From contig NZ_VEDO01000008.1 in the NCBI RefSeq assembly GCF_007677875.1, positions 124,001-188,000 on the forward strand: a stretch of DNA of 64,000 nt, given 5' to 3'. The position numbers and the translations under genes are program-made. Positions 53,975 to 61,405 of the stretch are shown here, piece by piece (the first letter of the stretch is position 1; the number at the start of each line of letters is the position of its first letter). Below the pieces are notes generated by a model. It was not told where the DNA came from and ran no database searches. It was given only the letters and a program-made list of their open reading frames with translations. The DNA is from Variovorax boronicumulans (GTDB lineage: Bacteria; Pseudomonadota; Gammaproteobacteria; Burkholderiales; Burkholderiaceae_C).

Positions 53975-55858
53975 TTACTTGGCTTGCACGGCCAGCGCAT
54001 CCTTCTCGGGACGCCAGACGGTGCCGATGGACACGCTCTTGAGCTTCTTCTGCCGCCCGTACCAGAGGTTCACGAGCGCACGCGAGAAGAACACGGCCGA
54101 GAACATCGAGGTCACGATGCCCAGGCAGTGCACCACGGCGAAGCCGCGGATCGGGCCGGAGCCGAAGGCCAGCAGGGCGACGCCCGCGATCAGCGTGGTC
54201 ACGTTGGAGTCCAGGATGGTGCCCCAGGCGCGGTCGTAGCCGGCGTGGATGGCGGCCTGCGGCGAGGCACCGTTGCGCAGTTCCTCGCGCACGCGCTCGT
54301 TGATCAGCACGTTGGAGTCGATCGCCACGCCAATGGCCAGCGCCATGGCCGCGATGCCGGGCAGCGTCAGCGTGGCCTGCAGCATGGACAGCACGGCCAC
54401 CAGCAGCAGCAGGTTGAAGGCCAGCGCGATCGACGAGAACACGCCGAACAGCGCGTAGTAGGCGCACATGAAGACCATGATGGCGAGGAAGCCATACAAC
54501 ACGCTGTTGAAGCCCTTGCTGATGTTGTCGGCGCCCAGGCTCGGGCCGATGGTGCGCTCCTGGATGATCTCCATGGGCGCGGCCAGCGAGCCGGCGCGCA
54601 GCAGCAGCGCGGTGTCGTTGGCTTCGGTGGTGGTCATGCTGCCGGAGATTTGCACGCGGCCGCCGGCGATCTCGCTGCGGATCACGGGGGCCGTGACGAC
54701 TTCGCCGCGGCCCTTTTCGAACAGGATGATGGCCATGCGCTTGTTGATGTTCTCGCGCGTGACGTCTTTGAAGATGCGGGCGCCCTTGGCGTCCAGCGTC
54801 AGGTTGACGGTGGGCTGGTGGGTCTGGCTGTCGAAGCCGGGCTGGGCGTCGGTCAGGTTCTCGCCCGTCAGCACCACCTGGCGCTTGACGATGACGGCCT
54901 GGCCCGCCCGGTCCAGGTAGCGCTCAGAACCGAACGGCACGGCGCCGGTGCCGGTCTCGGCGCTGCGCGCCTCGGTGCTTTCGTCCACCAGGCGCACTTC
55001 CAGCGTGGCGGTGCGGCCCAGGATGTCCTTGGCCTTGGCCGTGTCCTGCACGCCGGGCAACTGGACCACGATGCGCTCCAGGCCCTGCTGCTGGATCACG
55101 GGCTCGGCCACGCCGAGTTCGTTGATCCGGTTGTGCAGCGTGGTGATGTTCTGCTTGAGTGCAGCATCCTGCAGGCGGCGCGCGGCCTCCGGCTTGATGC
55201 TGGCCACCAGCTTCCAGGTGTTGCCGTCCTGGCTGTCGGTGGTGGACAAATCGGGGAACTGGTCCTGCACCACGCGCTTGGCGGCTTCGAGCGCCTGGGC
55301 GTCGCGGAAAGTGATCTCCACGTTCTGGCCGCTGCGGTTGACCGAGGCACCCCGGATGTTCTTGTCGCGCAGGGCCGTACGCAGGTCGCCGGCGAAGGAT
55401 TCGGCGCGCTTGTCGATGGCGCCCTTCATGTCGACCTGCAGCAGGAAGTCCACGCCGCCGCGCAGGTCCAGGCCCAGGTACATGGGGTGGGCGTTCAGCG
55501 CGGCCAGCCAGGCCGGCGAGCGCGAGACTAGGTTCAGCGCGACGACGTAGGACGGGTCGGCCGCATCGGGCACCAGCGCGCGCTGCAGCGCGTCGCGCGC
55601 CTTGAGCTGCTCGTCCGGCGTCGCGAAGCGCGCGCGCACGGAGCTGCCGTCCAGCGACACCAGGTCGGGCGTGGTGCCCGCTTCCTTGAGGATCTGCTCG
55701 ACGCGCTCACGCGTGCTCGCATCCACCTTCACGCTGGCCTTGCCGGCAGAGACCTGCACGGCCGGCGCTTCGCCGAAGAAATTGGGCAGGGCGTAGATCA
55801 GCCCCAGAAGCAGCACGACCACGATGGTCACGTACTTCCATACCGGATAACGGTTCAT
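53975..55858 (-). CDS. secD: Protein translocase subunit SecD
   Basis: This is a 627-residue inner-membrane protein with six membrane segments and a large periplasmic P1 domain. Key stretches are YPVWKYVTIVVVLLLGLIYALPNFFG at the N terminus (first membrane segment), GLDLRGGVDFLLQVDMKGAIDKR (D1 motif GLDLRGG), and IGVAIDSNVLINERVREELRNG in segment 4. It forms the SecDF complex with SecF and YajC. The gene starts 46 nt after the yajC stop. No arrest-peptide regulator such as VemP or SecM is evident upstream. Confidence 0.97.
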   Translation of the reverse strand: MNRYPVWKYVTIVVVLLLGLIYALPNFFGEAPAVQVSAGKASVKVDASTRERVEQILKEAGTTPDLVSLDGSSVRARFATPDEQLKARDALQRALVPDAADPSYVVALNLVSRSPAWLAALNAHPMYLGLDLRGGVDFLLQVDMKGAIDKRAESFAGDLRTALRDKNIRGASVNRSGQNVEITFRDAQALEAAKRVVQDQFPDLSTTDSQDGNTWKLVASIKPEAARRLQDAALKQNITTLHNRINELGVAEPVIQQQGLERIVVQLPGVQDTAKAKDILGRTATLEVRLVDESTEARSAETGTGAVPFGSERYLDRAGQAVIVKRQVVLTGENLTDAQPGFDSQTHQPTVNLTLDAKGARIFKDVTRENINKRMAIILFEKGRGEVVTAPVIRSEIAGGRVQISGSMTTTEANDTALLLRAGSLAAPMEIIQERTIGPSLGADNISKGFNSVLYGFLAIMVFMCAYYALFGVFSSIALAFNLLLLVAVLSMLQATLTLPGIAAMALAIGVAIDSNVLINERVREELRNGASPQAAIHAGYDRAWGTILDSNVTTLIAGVALLAFGSGPIRGFAVVHCLGIVTSMFSAVFFSRALVNLWYGRQKKLKSVSIGTVWRPEKDALAVQAK

Positions 55859-55904
55859 GTTCGGCCGCGCCCCGCAAGGCGCCTTTCAACGGGAAACGAC
55901 GTCT

Positions 55905-56240
55905 TTACTTGATGGTGCCCTTGGGCAGCACCTGCACCACGGCGTGGCGCTGCAGCTGCACCTCGACACCGTTGGCGATCTCCATGCTCAGCGAACCCTC
56001 GCCCAGCTTGGTGACGCGACCGATCAGACCACCGGCGGTGGCGATCTCGTCGCCCTTGGCCAGCGCGTCGATCATGGCGCGGTGTTCCTTCTGCTTCTTC
56101 ATCTGCGGGCGGATCATGATGAAGTACAGCACCACGAACATCAGCAGCAGCGGCAGCATGCTGCCCAGCGACGACATCAGGTCGCCGCCCCCGGAAGCTG
56201 CAGCAGGCGCGGTTTGGGCAAAGGCGGAAGAAATCAGCAC
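55905..56240 (-). CDS. yajC: Preprotein translocase subunit YajC
   Basis: This 111-residue single-pass membrane protein is the accessory subunit of SecDF. The family start is LISSAFAQTAPAAA, then the membrane segment LPLLLMFVVLYFIMIRPQMKKQKEH and a cytosolic domain ending HAVVQVLPKGTIK. No ATG lies at the conserved N terminus. A GTG at 56240 with GGAGA 7 nt upstream gives the usual length, so a GTG start is well supported. An ATG at 56333 would add 31 hydrophobic and arginine-rich residues not seen in the family. It heads yajC-secD-secF. Confidence 0.93.
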   Translation of the reverse strand: MLISSAFAQTAPAAASGGGDLMSSLGSMLPLLLMFVVLYFIMIRPQMKKQKEHRAMIDALAKGDEIATAGGLIGRVTKLGEGSLSMEIANGVEVQLQRHAVVQVLPKGTIK

Positions 56241-56406
56241 GAAGCGTCTCCAGACGAGGAATGCAAAGATCGAAAAGCGCGCGAATGCGCGCAACGCCGC
56301 GCGCAGCAAACGCACGGAGCAGGCGAAAAACACGGGATTGTATGCCGCGCGCCAGAGGGCGGGGCGACAGGCCCCAGCCGGCGTAAGGCCGGCGGGGCGC
56401 AGGGTT

Positions 56407-59400
56407 TCAGGCGGCGCGCGCCTGGCCGGCCGGGTCGCGGAAGGCCGCCTGCAACTGGGCCCACTTCTGGCGTGCCTGCGCCAGGTTGCGTTCCTTCACA
56501 TGGCCGTAGCCCTTGATCAGCTCGGGGATGCGCGCGATGTCCAGCGCGACGGCATGGTTGGCGGCGTTCAGGCCGGCCAGCACCTCCTCGATGCTGGCAC
56601 GGTACTCCCGGATCAGCGCCCGCTCGGTGCGGCGCTCCTCGGTGCGGCCGAACACGTCGAGCGCCGTGCCGCGCAGGCCCTTGAGTTTGGCCAGCAGTTT
56701 GAAGCCCGTCAGCATGGACGGGCCGTACTTGCGCTTTTGCAGCTCGCCCTTGGCATTCTTCTTCGCCGTCATGGGCGGCGCCAGGTGGTAATGGATCGTG
56801 TAGTCGCCCTCGAACATGCCGTGCACGCGGGACAGGAAGGCCGGGTCGCTGTGCAGCCGCGCCACCTCGTACTCGTCCTTGTAAGCCATGAGCTTGAACA
56901 GGTAGCGTGCCACGGCTTCGCTGAGCGGCAGATGTCTGGGCGCACCCATGGCCTGCTCGCGCGCGCGCACCTTTTCCACGAAATCCTGGTACTCGGCGGC
57001 GTAGGCGGCGTTCTGGTAGCCGGTCAGGAACTCGACGCGGCGCGCGACGAGCTGGTCCAGCGTCTCGCGCTTCTTGAAGTCGATGACCTGCACCTTCGCA
57101 TTGCCACCGGCCAGCAGCTGCTCCATCGCCGCCGGCTCGGCCGCCGCGCGGCGGCCCCAGGCGAAGGCGGCCTTGTTCTGCTCCACGGCCACGGCGTTGA
57201 GTTCGATCGCGCGCATCAGCGAATCGAAGGCCAGCGGGATCCAGCCCTTCTGCCAGGCATAGCCCAGCATCATGGGGTTCACGTAGATGGTGTCGCCCAT
57301 GAACCGCGTGGCGGCGGCATCGGCGTCGAAGCGGCCCAGGCCGGCCTCGCCCACGATCTGTGCCAGTTCGGCCGCGCAGGCCTCGGCCGGGTTCTGCCAC
57401 TCGGTGTTCTTGACGAAGGCGGCCGTGGGCGCGCCGTGCACGTTGAGGGCCACATGCGTGCGGCCCTCGCGCATGCGCATGGTGGATTCCTTGCCCGCCG
57501 TCACCAGCGGGTCGCAGCCCAGGATGAGGTCGGCCGCGGCCATGGAGACGCGCGTGGTGCGGATGTCGTCCTGCTGCTGGCCGATCAGCACATGGCTCCA
57601 GGTGGCGCCGCCCTTCTGCGCCAGGCCCGCCGCGTCCTGCGTGACGATGCCCTTGCCTTCCAGGTGCGCGGCCACGCCCAGCAGCTGGCCGATGGTGATG
57701 ACACCGGTGCCGCCGACCCCGGCGACGACGATGCCCCAGGTGCCGTTCAAGGCCGGCAGCTGCGGCTCGGGCAGCGGGCCCAGATCGAACGGCGACGGCG
57801 CCTGGGCCTTGGACTTGCCCTTGAGCTTGCCGCCCTCGACCGTGACGAAGCTCGGGCAGAAGCCCTTCAAGCAGCTCATGTCCTTGTTGCAGGTGCTCTG
57901 GTTGATCTGGCGCTTGCGGCCGAACTCGGTTTCCAGCGGCTCCACCGACAGGCAGTTGGATTGCACGCTGCAGTCGCCGCAGCCCTCGCACACCAGCTCG
58001 TTGATGACCACGCGCTTGGCCGGGTCCACGGCCGTGCCGCGCTTGCGGCGCCGGCGCTTCTCGGTGGCGCAGGTCTGGTCGTAGATGATGGCCGTGGTCC
58101 CGGCGATCTGGCGGAACTCGCGCTGGATCTCATCCAGCCGGTCGCGGTGGTGCACGGTGACCTGGTCGCCCGGGATCGCCACGCCCTGGTACTTCTCGGG
58201 CTCGTCGGTGACCACGACCACCTTCTTCGCGCCCTCGGCATGCAGACTCTCGGCAATCTGCAGCACCGAATGGCCTTCCGGCCGCTCGCCGACCTGCTGG
58301 CCGCCCGTCATGGCGACCGCGTCGTTGTAGAGGATCTTGTAGGTGATGTTGACGCCGGCCGCGATGGACTGGCGGATCGCCAGCAGCCCGCTGTGGAAGT
58401 AGGTGCCGTCGCCCAGGTTGGCGAAGATGTGCTGGTCGGTCGTGAAGGGCTGCTGGCCGACCCAGGGCACGCCCTCGCCACCCATCTGGGTGAAGCCGAT
58501 GGTGCTGCGGTCCATCCAGGTCGCCATGAAGTGGCAGCCGATGCCGCCCATGGCGCGCGAGCCCTCGGGTACCTTGGTCGAGGTGTTGTGCGGGCAGCCC
58601 GAGCAGAACCAGGGCAGCCGGTCCGCGCCCTGCACGCCGCCCAGCTCCAGCTTCTGCATGGAGCGTTCCTTGGCTTCCAGAATCGCCAATTGCGCGTCCA
58701 CGCGCGCCACCATGTCGGCGCCGCCGGCGGTCAGCACGCCGGTCTTTCGGAGGCGCTGGGCCAGCGCCTTGGCGATCAGCGCGGGCGAGAGGTCGGCATT
58801 GGCGCGCAGCAAGGTGTTGGCCGTGGGGTTGGCCATGGACCATTCACCGCCCGAGAAGTCGCCCTCGACCTCGTTGAACTTGCCGAGCACATTGGGTCGC
58901 ACATCGGAGCGCCAGTTGTAGAGCTCTTCCTTGAGTTGGTATTCGATGACCTGGCGCTTTTCCTCCACCACCAGGATCTCCTGCATGCCGGTGGCGAAGT
59001 CGCGCGTGAGCTGGGCTTCCAGCGGCCAGACCACGCCGACCTTGTGCAGCCGGATGCCGAGTTGGCGGCAGGTGGCGTCGTCCAGGCCCAGGTCGAGCAG
59101 GGCCTGGCGGGTGTCGTTGTAGGCCTTGCCGCTGGCGATCAGGCCGTAGCGGTCGTTCGGGCCCTCGATCACGTTGTGGTTGAGGCGGTTGGCGCGGATG
59201 TAGGCCAGCGCGGCATACCACTTGTAATGGAACAGCCGGGCCTCCTGCTCGAGCGCATGGTCGGGCCAGCGGATGTGCACGCCGCCGGCTGGCATCTCGA
59301 AGTCGGTGGGGATGCGGACCTGCACCCGGTCCGGGTCGATCATCGCCGTGGCACTGGACTCCACGATCTCCTGGATGGTCTTCATGCCGGCCCAGACGCC

Positions 59401-60015
59401 CGAGAAGCGGCTCATGGCGAAGGCGTGCAGTCCCAGGTCCAGGATCTCCTGCACGTTGGTCGGGAAGAACACCGGCAGGCCGCAGGCCTTGAAGATGTGG
59501 TCGCTCTGGTGCGCGGCGGTCGAGCTCTTGGAGACATGGTCGTCGCCGGCCACGGCGATCACACCGCCCCAGGGCGTGGTGCCGGCCATGTTGGCGTGCT
59601 TGAACACGTCCGAGCAGCGGTCCACGCCCGGGCCCTTGCCGTACCAGATGCCGAAGACACCGTCGAACTTGTTGGTGCCCGGGGGCGAGAAGCCCAACTG
59701 CTGCGTGCCCCACAGCGCCGTGGCCGCCAGCTCTTCGTTCACGCCGGGCTGGAACACGATGTTCTGCGCCTTGAGGTACTTGCTGGCCTTCCAGAGCGCC
59801 TGGTCGTAGCCGCCCAGCGGCGAACCACGGTAGCCACTGATGAAGCCGGCGGTGTTCTTGCCCACCTGCGCATCGCGCAGGCGCTGCAGCATGGGCAGCT
59901 TGACCAGGGCCTGCACGCCGCTCATGAAGGCGCGGCCGTGGTCGAGGCTGTACTTGTCGTCGAGCGTGACGGTCTCTAGCGCCTTGCGGATGTGCTCGGG
60001 CAGCGGTGCGTTCAT
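56407..60015 (-). CDS. Indolepyruvate ferredoxin oxidoreductase family protein (fused chain)
   Basis: This is a 1202-residue thiamine-diphosphate and iron-sulfur enzyme that oxidatively decarboxylates aryl-pyruvates to acyl-CoA. In order: pyruvate-ferredoxin-oxidoreductase-type domain (residues about 20-330), TPP-binding domain (about 440-620, GDGTYFHSGLLAIRQSI), and a ferredoxin-like linker with Cys-rich ELVCEGCGDCSVQSNC and NKDMSCLKGFCPSF. The gamma-type 2-oxoacid oxidoreductase domain comes next (about 730-930), then a helical C-terminal extension typical of aerobic proteobacteria. GGAGA precedes the ATG at 60015. A divergent Lrp/AsnC gene is the likely regulator. The role is probably in degradation of aromatic or branched amino acids. 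Confidence 0.93.
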   Translation of the reverse strand: MNAPLPEHIRKALETVTLDDKYSLDHGRAFMSGVQALVKLPMLQRLRDAQVGKNTAGFISGYRGSPLGGYDQALWKASKYLKAQNIVFQPGVNEELAATALWGTQQLGFSPPGTNKFDGVFGIWYGKGPGVDRCSDVFKHANMAGTTPWGGVIAVAGDDHVSKSSTAAHQSDHIFKACGLPVFFPTNVQEILDLGLHAFAMSRFSGVWAGMKTIQEIVESSATAMIDPDRVQVRIPTDFEMPAGGVHIRWPDHALEQEARLFHYKWYAALAYIRANRLNHNVIEGPNDRYGLIASGKAYNDTRQALLDLGLDDATCRQLGIRLHKVGVVWPLEAQLTRDFATGMQEILVVEEKRQVIEYQLKEELYNWRSDVRPNVLGKFNEVEGDFSGGEWSMANPTANTLLRANADLSPALIAKALAQRLRKTGVLTAGGADMVARVDAQLAILEAKERSMQKLELGGVQGADRLPWFCSGCPHNTSTKVPEGSRAMGGIGCHFMATWMDRSTIGFTQMGGEGVPWVGQQPFTTDQHIFANLGDGTYFHSGLLAIRQSIAAGVNITYKILYNDAVAMTGGQQVGERPEGHSVLQIAESLHAEGAKKVVVVTDEPEKYQGVAIPGDQVTVHHRDRLDEIQREFRQIAGTTAIIYDQTCATEKRRRRKRGTAVDPAKRVVINELVCEGCGDCSVQSNCLSVEPLETEFGRKRQINQSTCNKDMSCLKGFCPSFVTVEGGKLKGKSKAQAPSPFDLGPLPEPQLPALNGTWGIVVAGVGGTGVITIGQLLGVAAHLEGKGIVTQDAAGLAQKGGATWSHVLIGQQQDDIRTTRVSMAAADLILGCDPLVTAGKESTMRMREGRTHVALNVHGAPTAAFVKNTEWQNPAEACAAELAQIVGEAGLGRFDADAAATRFMGDTIYVNPMMLGYAWQKGWIPLAFDSLMRAIELNAVAVEQNKAAFAWGRRAAAEPAAMEQLLAGGNAKVQVIDFKKRETLDQLVARRVEFLTGYQNAAYAAEYQDFVEKVRAREQAMGAPRHLPLSEAVARYLFKLMAYKDEYEVARLHSDPAFLSRVHGMFEGDYTIHYHLAPPMTAKKNAKGELQKRKYGPSMLTGFKLLAKLKGLRGTALDVFGRTEERRTERALIREYRASIEEVLAGLNAANHAVALDIARIPELIKGYGHVKERNLAQARQKWAQLQAAFRDPAGQARAA

Positions 60016-60078
60016 CGTGGTACGTCTCCGGAAAGTGAAGCCGGCGCATCGTGGCGGCCGACAGTGGTTCTGCCGGAC

Positions 60079-60107
60079 AGTGTAGGGAGATGGCGCAGAT
60101 ATGTCCT
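60079..60107 (-). promoter_or_regulatory. Candidate promoter of the indolepyruvate oxidoreductase gene
   Basis: On the minus strand, AGGACA (60107-60102), a 17-nt spacer and TACACT (60084-60079) lie about 64 nt before the ATG. Direct repeats GACAGTG at 60060-60066 and 60076-60082 sit at and just downstream of the -10 and could be regulator contacts. Confidence 0.4.
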
Positions 60108-60153
60108 TGCTTTTGCTTCCTTGATTTCGGCCATTCCAGAAAGCTTCTTGCTG

Positions 60154-60159
60154 TAAATT
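60154..60159 (+). promoter_or_regulatory. Candidate -10 box of the Lrp/AsnC gene, leaderless spacing
   Basis: TAAATT ends 7 nt before the ATG at 60167. No Shine-Dalgarno sequence is visible. Confidence 0.35.
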
Positions 60160-60166
60160 GGCATTC

Positions 60167-60646
60167 ATGGAAACACTTGACAAGTTCGATCGCGCGATCC
60201 TGCAAGAACTGCAGGCCGACGGCCGGCTCAGCAACGCCGAGCTGGCACAGCGCGTGGGCCTGTCGGCCGCGCCCTGCTGGCGCCGCGTGAAGGCGCTGGA
60301 AGACTCCGGCTTCATCAAGGGCTACCACGCTGAGATCGACAGGCGCCGCATCGGCCTGGGGGTGCTGGCCTTCGTGCGGCTGGACGCCGACCGCAACAAC
60401 GGCAATGTCACGCGCGAACTCGAAGACGCGATCCGCAAGCTGCCCGAGGTCGTGTCCTGCCACTACATCAGCGGCGCCGGCACCTTCGAGCTGCAGGTGG
60501 TCTCGCGCGACCTGGACAGCTTCGCGCAGTTCGCGCGCGAAGTGCTGATCAACCTGCCCAACGTGAAGGACCTGCACACCAGCTTCTCGCTGGGCGAGGT
60601 CAAGGAGAGCAGCGCGCTGCCCCTCGGCCACCTGCAGCAACGCTGA
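60167..60646 (+). CDS. Lrp/AsnC family transcriptional regulator
   Basis: This is a 159-residue feast/famine regulator. The N-terminal helix-turn-helix (residues about 5-60) has LDKFDRAILQELQADGRLSNAELAQRVGLS, seen as FDRAILQELQADGR and ELAQRVGLSAAPCWRRV. The C-terminal RAM domain (about 70-145) holds EVVSCHYISGAGTFELQVV for amino acid binding. It is divergent from the indolepyruvate oxidoreductase gene across 151 nt, so it likely senses an amino acid and controls that catabolic enzyme. A TTG at 60158 is possible, but the ATG at 60167 gives the conserved start METLDKFDRAI. Confidence 0.93.
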   Translation: METLDKFDRAILQELQADGRLSNAELAQRVGLSAAPCWRRVKALEDSGFIKGYHAEIDRRRIGLGVLAFVRLDADRNNGNVTRELEDAIRKLPEVVSCHYISGAGTFELQVVSRDLDSFAQFAREVLINLPNVKDLHTSFSLGEVKESSALPLGHLQQR

Positions 60647-60715
60647 ACCAGCGAAGCCTGCAAAAGCCAGGCCTTTGCCCGTTTGCCGGCCGGTTCGCGC
60701 CATCCGCCGTCCGCC

Positions 60716-60721
60716 GAGAAT
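60716..60721 (+). promoter_or_regulatory. Candidate -10 box of the helical protein gene, leaderless spacing
   Basis: GAGAAT (in CCGAGAATCGGCGG) ends 8 nt before the ATG at 60730. No ribosome-binding site is visible. Confidence 0.35.
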
Positions 60722-60729
60722 CGGCGGCC

Positions 60730-61185
60730 ATGGATTCGAACCTGCTGCAACAAGAAAGCCCCTGGAACACCGAGCTGCTGCTGCCCCGCATCACGCAGGA
60801 CGCCGGGCTCATGCAGATGCAGATCGCCGCGGGCGGCCTGTCGCTGCTGCTGAGCCGCCTGAGCCCGGAGTTCGCGCGCAGCAGATTCCTGCCGACGCGC
60901 CGCGTCGTGCAGCGGCTCACGCGCGCGCTGGAATACCGCAACCCGGCCAAGGCCCATCTGGTGGCCGATGACCTGGCGCAGGCCCTGCGCGAATGCGAAC
61001 GCGCGCTCGACCCGGGCACGGCGATGGCGTTGAAATCCCTGCTGGCGCAGGTCCAGCGCCGCGAGGCCGAGGCCGCCCTGCACGAACGCTCCGACGACTA
61101 CAGCCTGAGCGATTTCATGGCCGAGCAGCAGCTGAGCTTCGGCAGTGGCGCTGAAACCAGCCCGCATGCGCTGACGGCAAACTGA
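60730..61185 (+). CDS. Uncharacterised helical protein
   Basis: I do not recognise a named family in this 151-residue protein. It appears all-alpha: an N-terminal polar segment, then LMQMQIAAGGLSLLLSRLSPEF, two Arg/Ala-rich helices with regular charge spacing (RRVVQRLTRALEYRNPAKA and ADDLAQALRECERAL) and a disordered Ser/Gly tail. No signal peptide, membrane segment or catalytic motif is visible. Codon use matches the neighbours. It stands between the Lrp regulator, 83 nt upstream, and an AT-richer non-coding stretch with an intrinsic terminator. A near-start GAGAAT box suggests its own promoter. Confidence 0.65.
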   Translation: MDSNLLQQESPWNTELLLPRITQDAGLMQMQIAAGGLSLLLSRLSPEFARSRFLPTRRVVQRLTRALEYRNPAKAHLVADDLAQALRECERALDPGTAMALKSLLAQVQRREAEAALHERSDDYSLSDFMAEQQLSFGSGAETSPHALTAN

Positions 61186-61340
61186 CGCAGGGTAAATCCT
61201 GAGCCCTGCAAGGAACAAATTGTCCTAAAGTCCTTGATGTTGTCCGGCGGCCATGTCGACTGGATACGAGAGGTCCGAGGAGACATTCCAACAAGTCCAA
61301 GCATCACTCAGGCATCCGTACGAGATGTTTCCAAATTCAA
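61186..61340. other. AT-richer non-coding stretch before a terminator
   Basis: This stretch of about 155 nt is markedly less GC-rich than its surroundings and has no plausible small gene. It could be the 3' untranslated region of the upstream gene or a separate small RNA ending at the terminator at 61341. A TAAAGT hexamer occurs near the left end, but no complete promoter is evident. Confidence 0.3.
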
Positions 61341-61366
61341 AACGCCGCTTCTGCGGCGTTTTTTTT
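61341..61366. terminator. Intrinsic terminator, possibly bidirectional
   Basis: AACGCCGC-TTCT-GCGGCGTT is a perfect 8-bp stem followed by eight T residues on the plus strand. On the minus strand four T residues follow, so it can also end the mrdA transcript, whose stop is 40 nt away. Confidence 0.88.
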
Positions 61367-61405
61367 CGCCTGTACCGTCCGGAACAGGCGTCTGGAAACA
61401 GAAGA

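Noticed and set aside
51971-55531. An 1186-codon plus-strand open frame antisense to secD, secF and the DUF1631 gene
   Set aside because: It is antisense to three confident genes, with Arg/His/Gly-rich composition and no recognisable domain.
56241-56333. A hydrophobic N-terminal extension of yajC that could be an arrest peptide regulating secDF
   Set aside because: It is in frame with yajC rather than a separate gene, lacks a proline-rich arrest sequence, and the GTG at 56240 with its ribosome site gives the normal protein.
55909-59979. A 1356-codon plus-strand open frame antisense to yajC and the indolepyruvate oxidoreductase
   Set aside because: The composition is typical of the complementary strand of a GC-rich gene, and no family sequence is visible, while the opposite strand encodes a clear multidomain enzyme.
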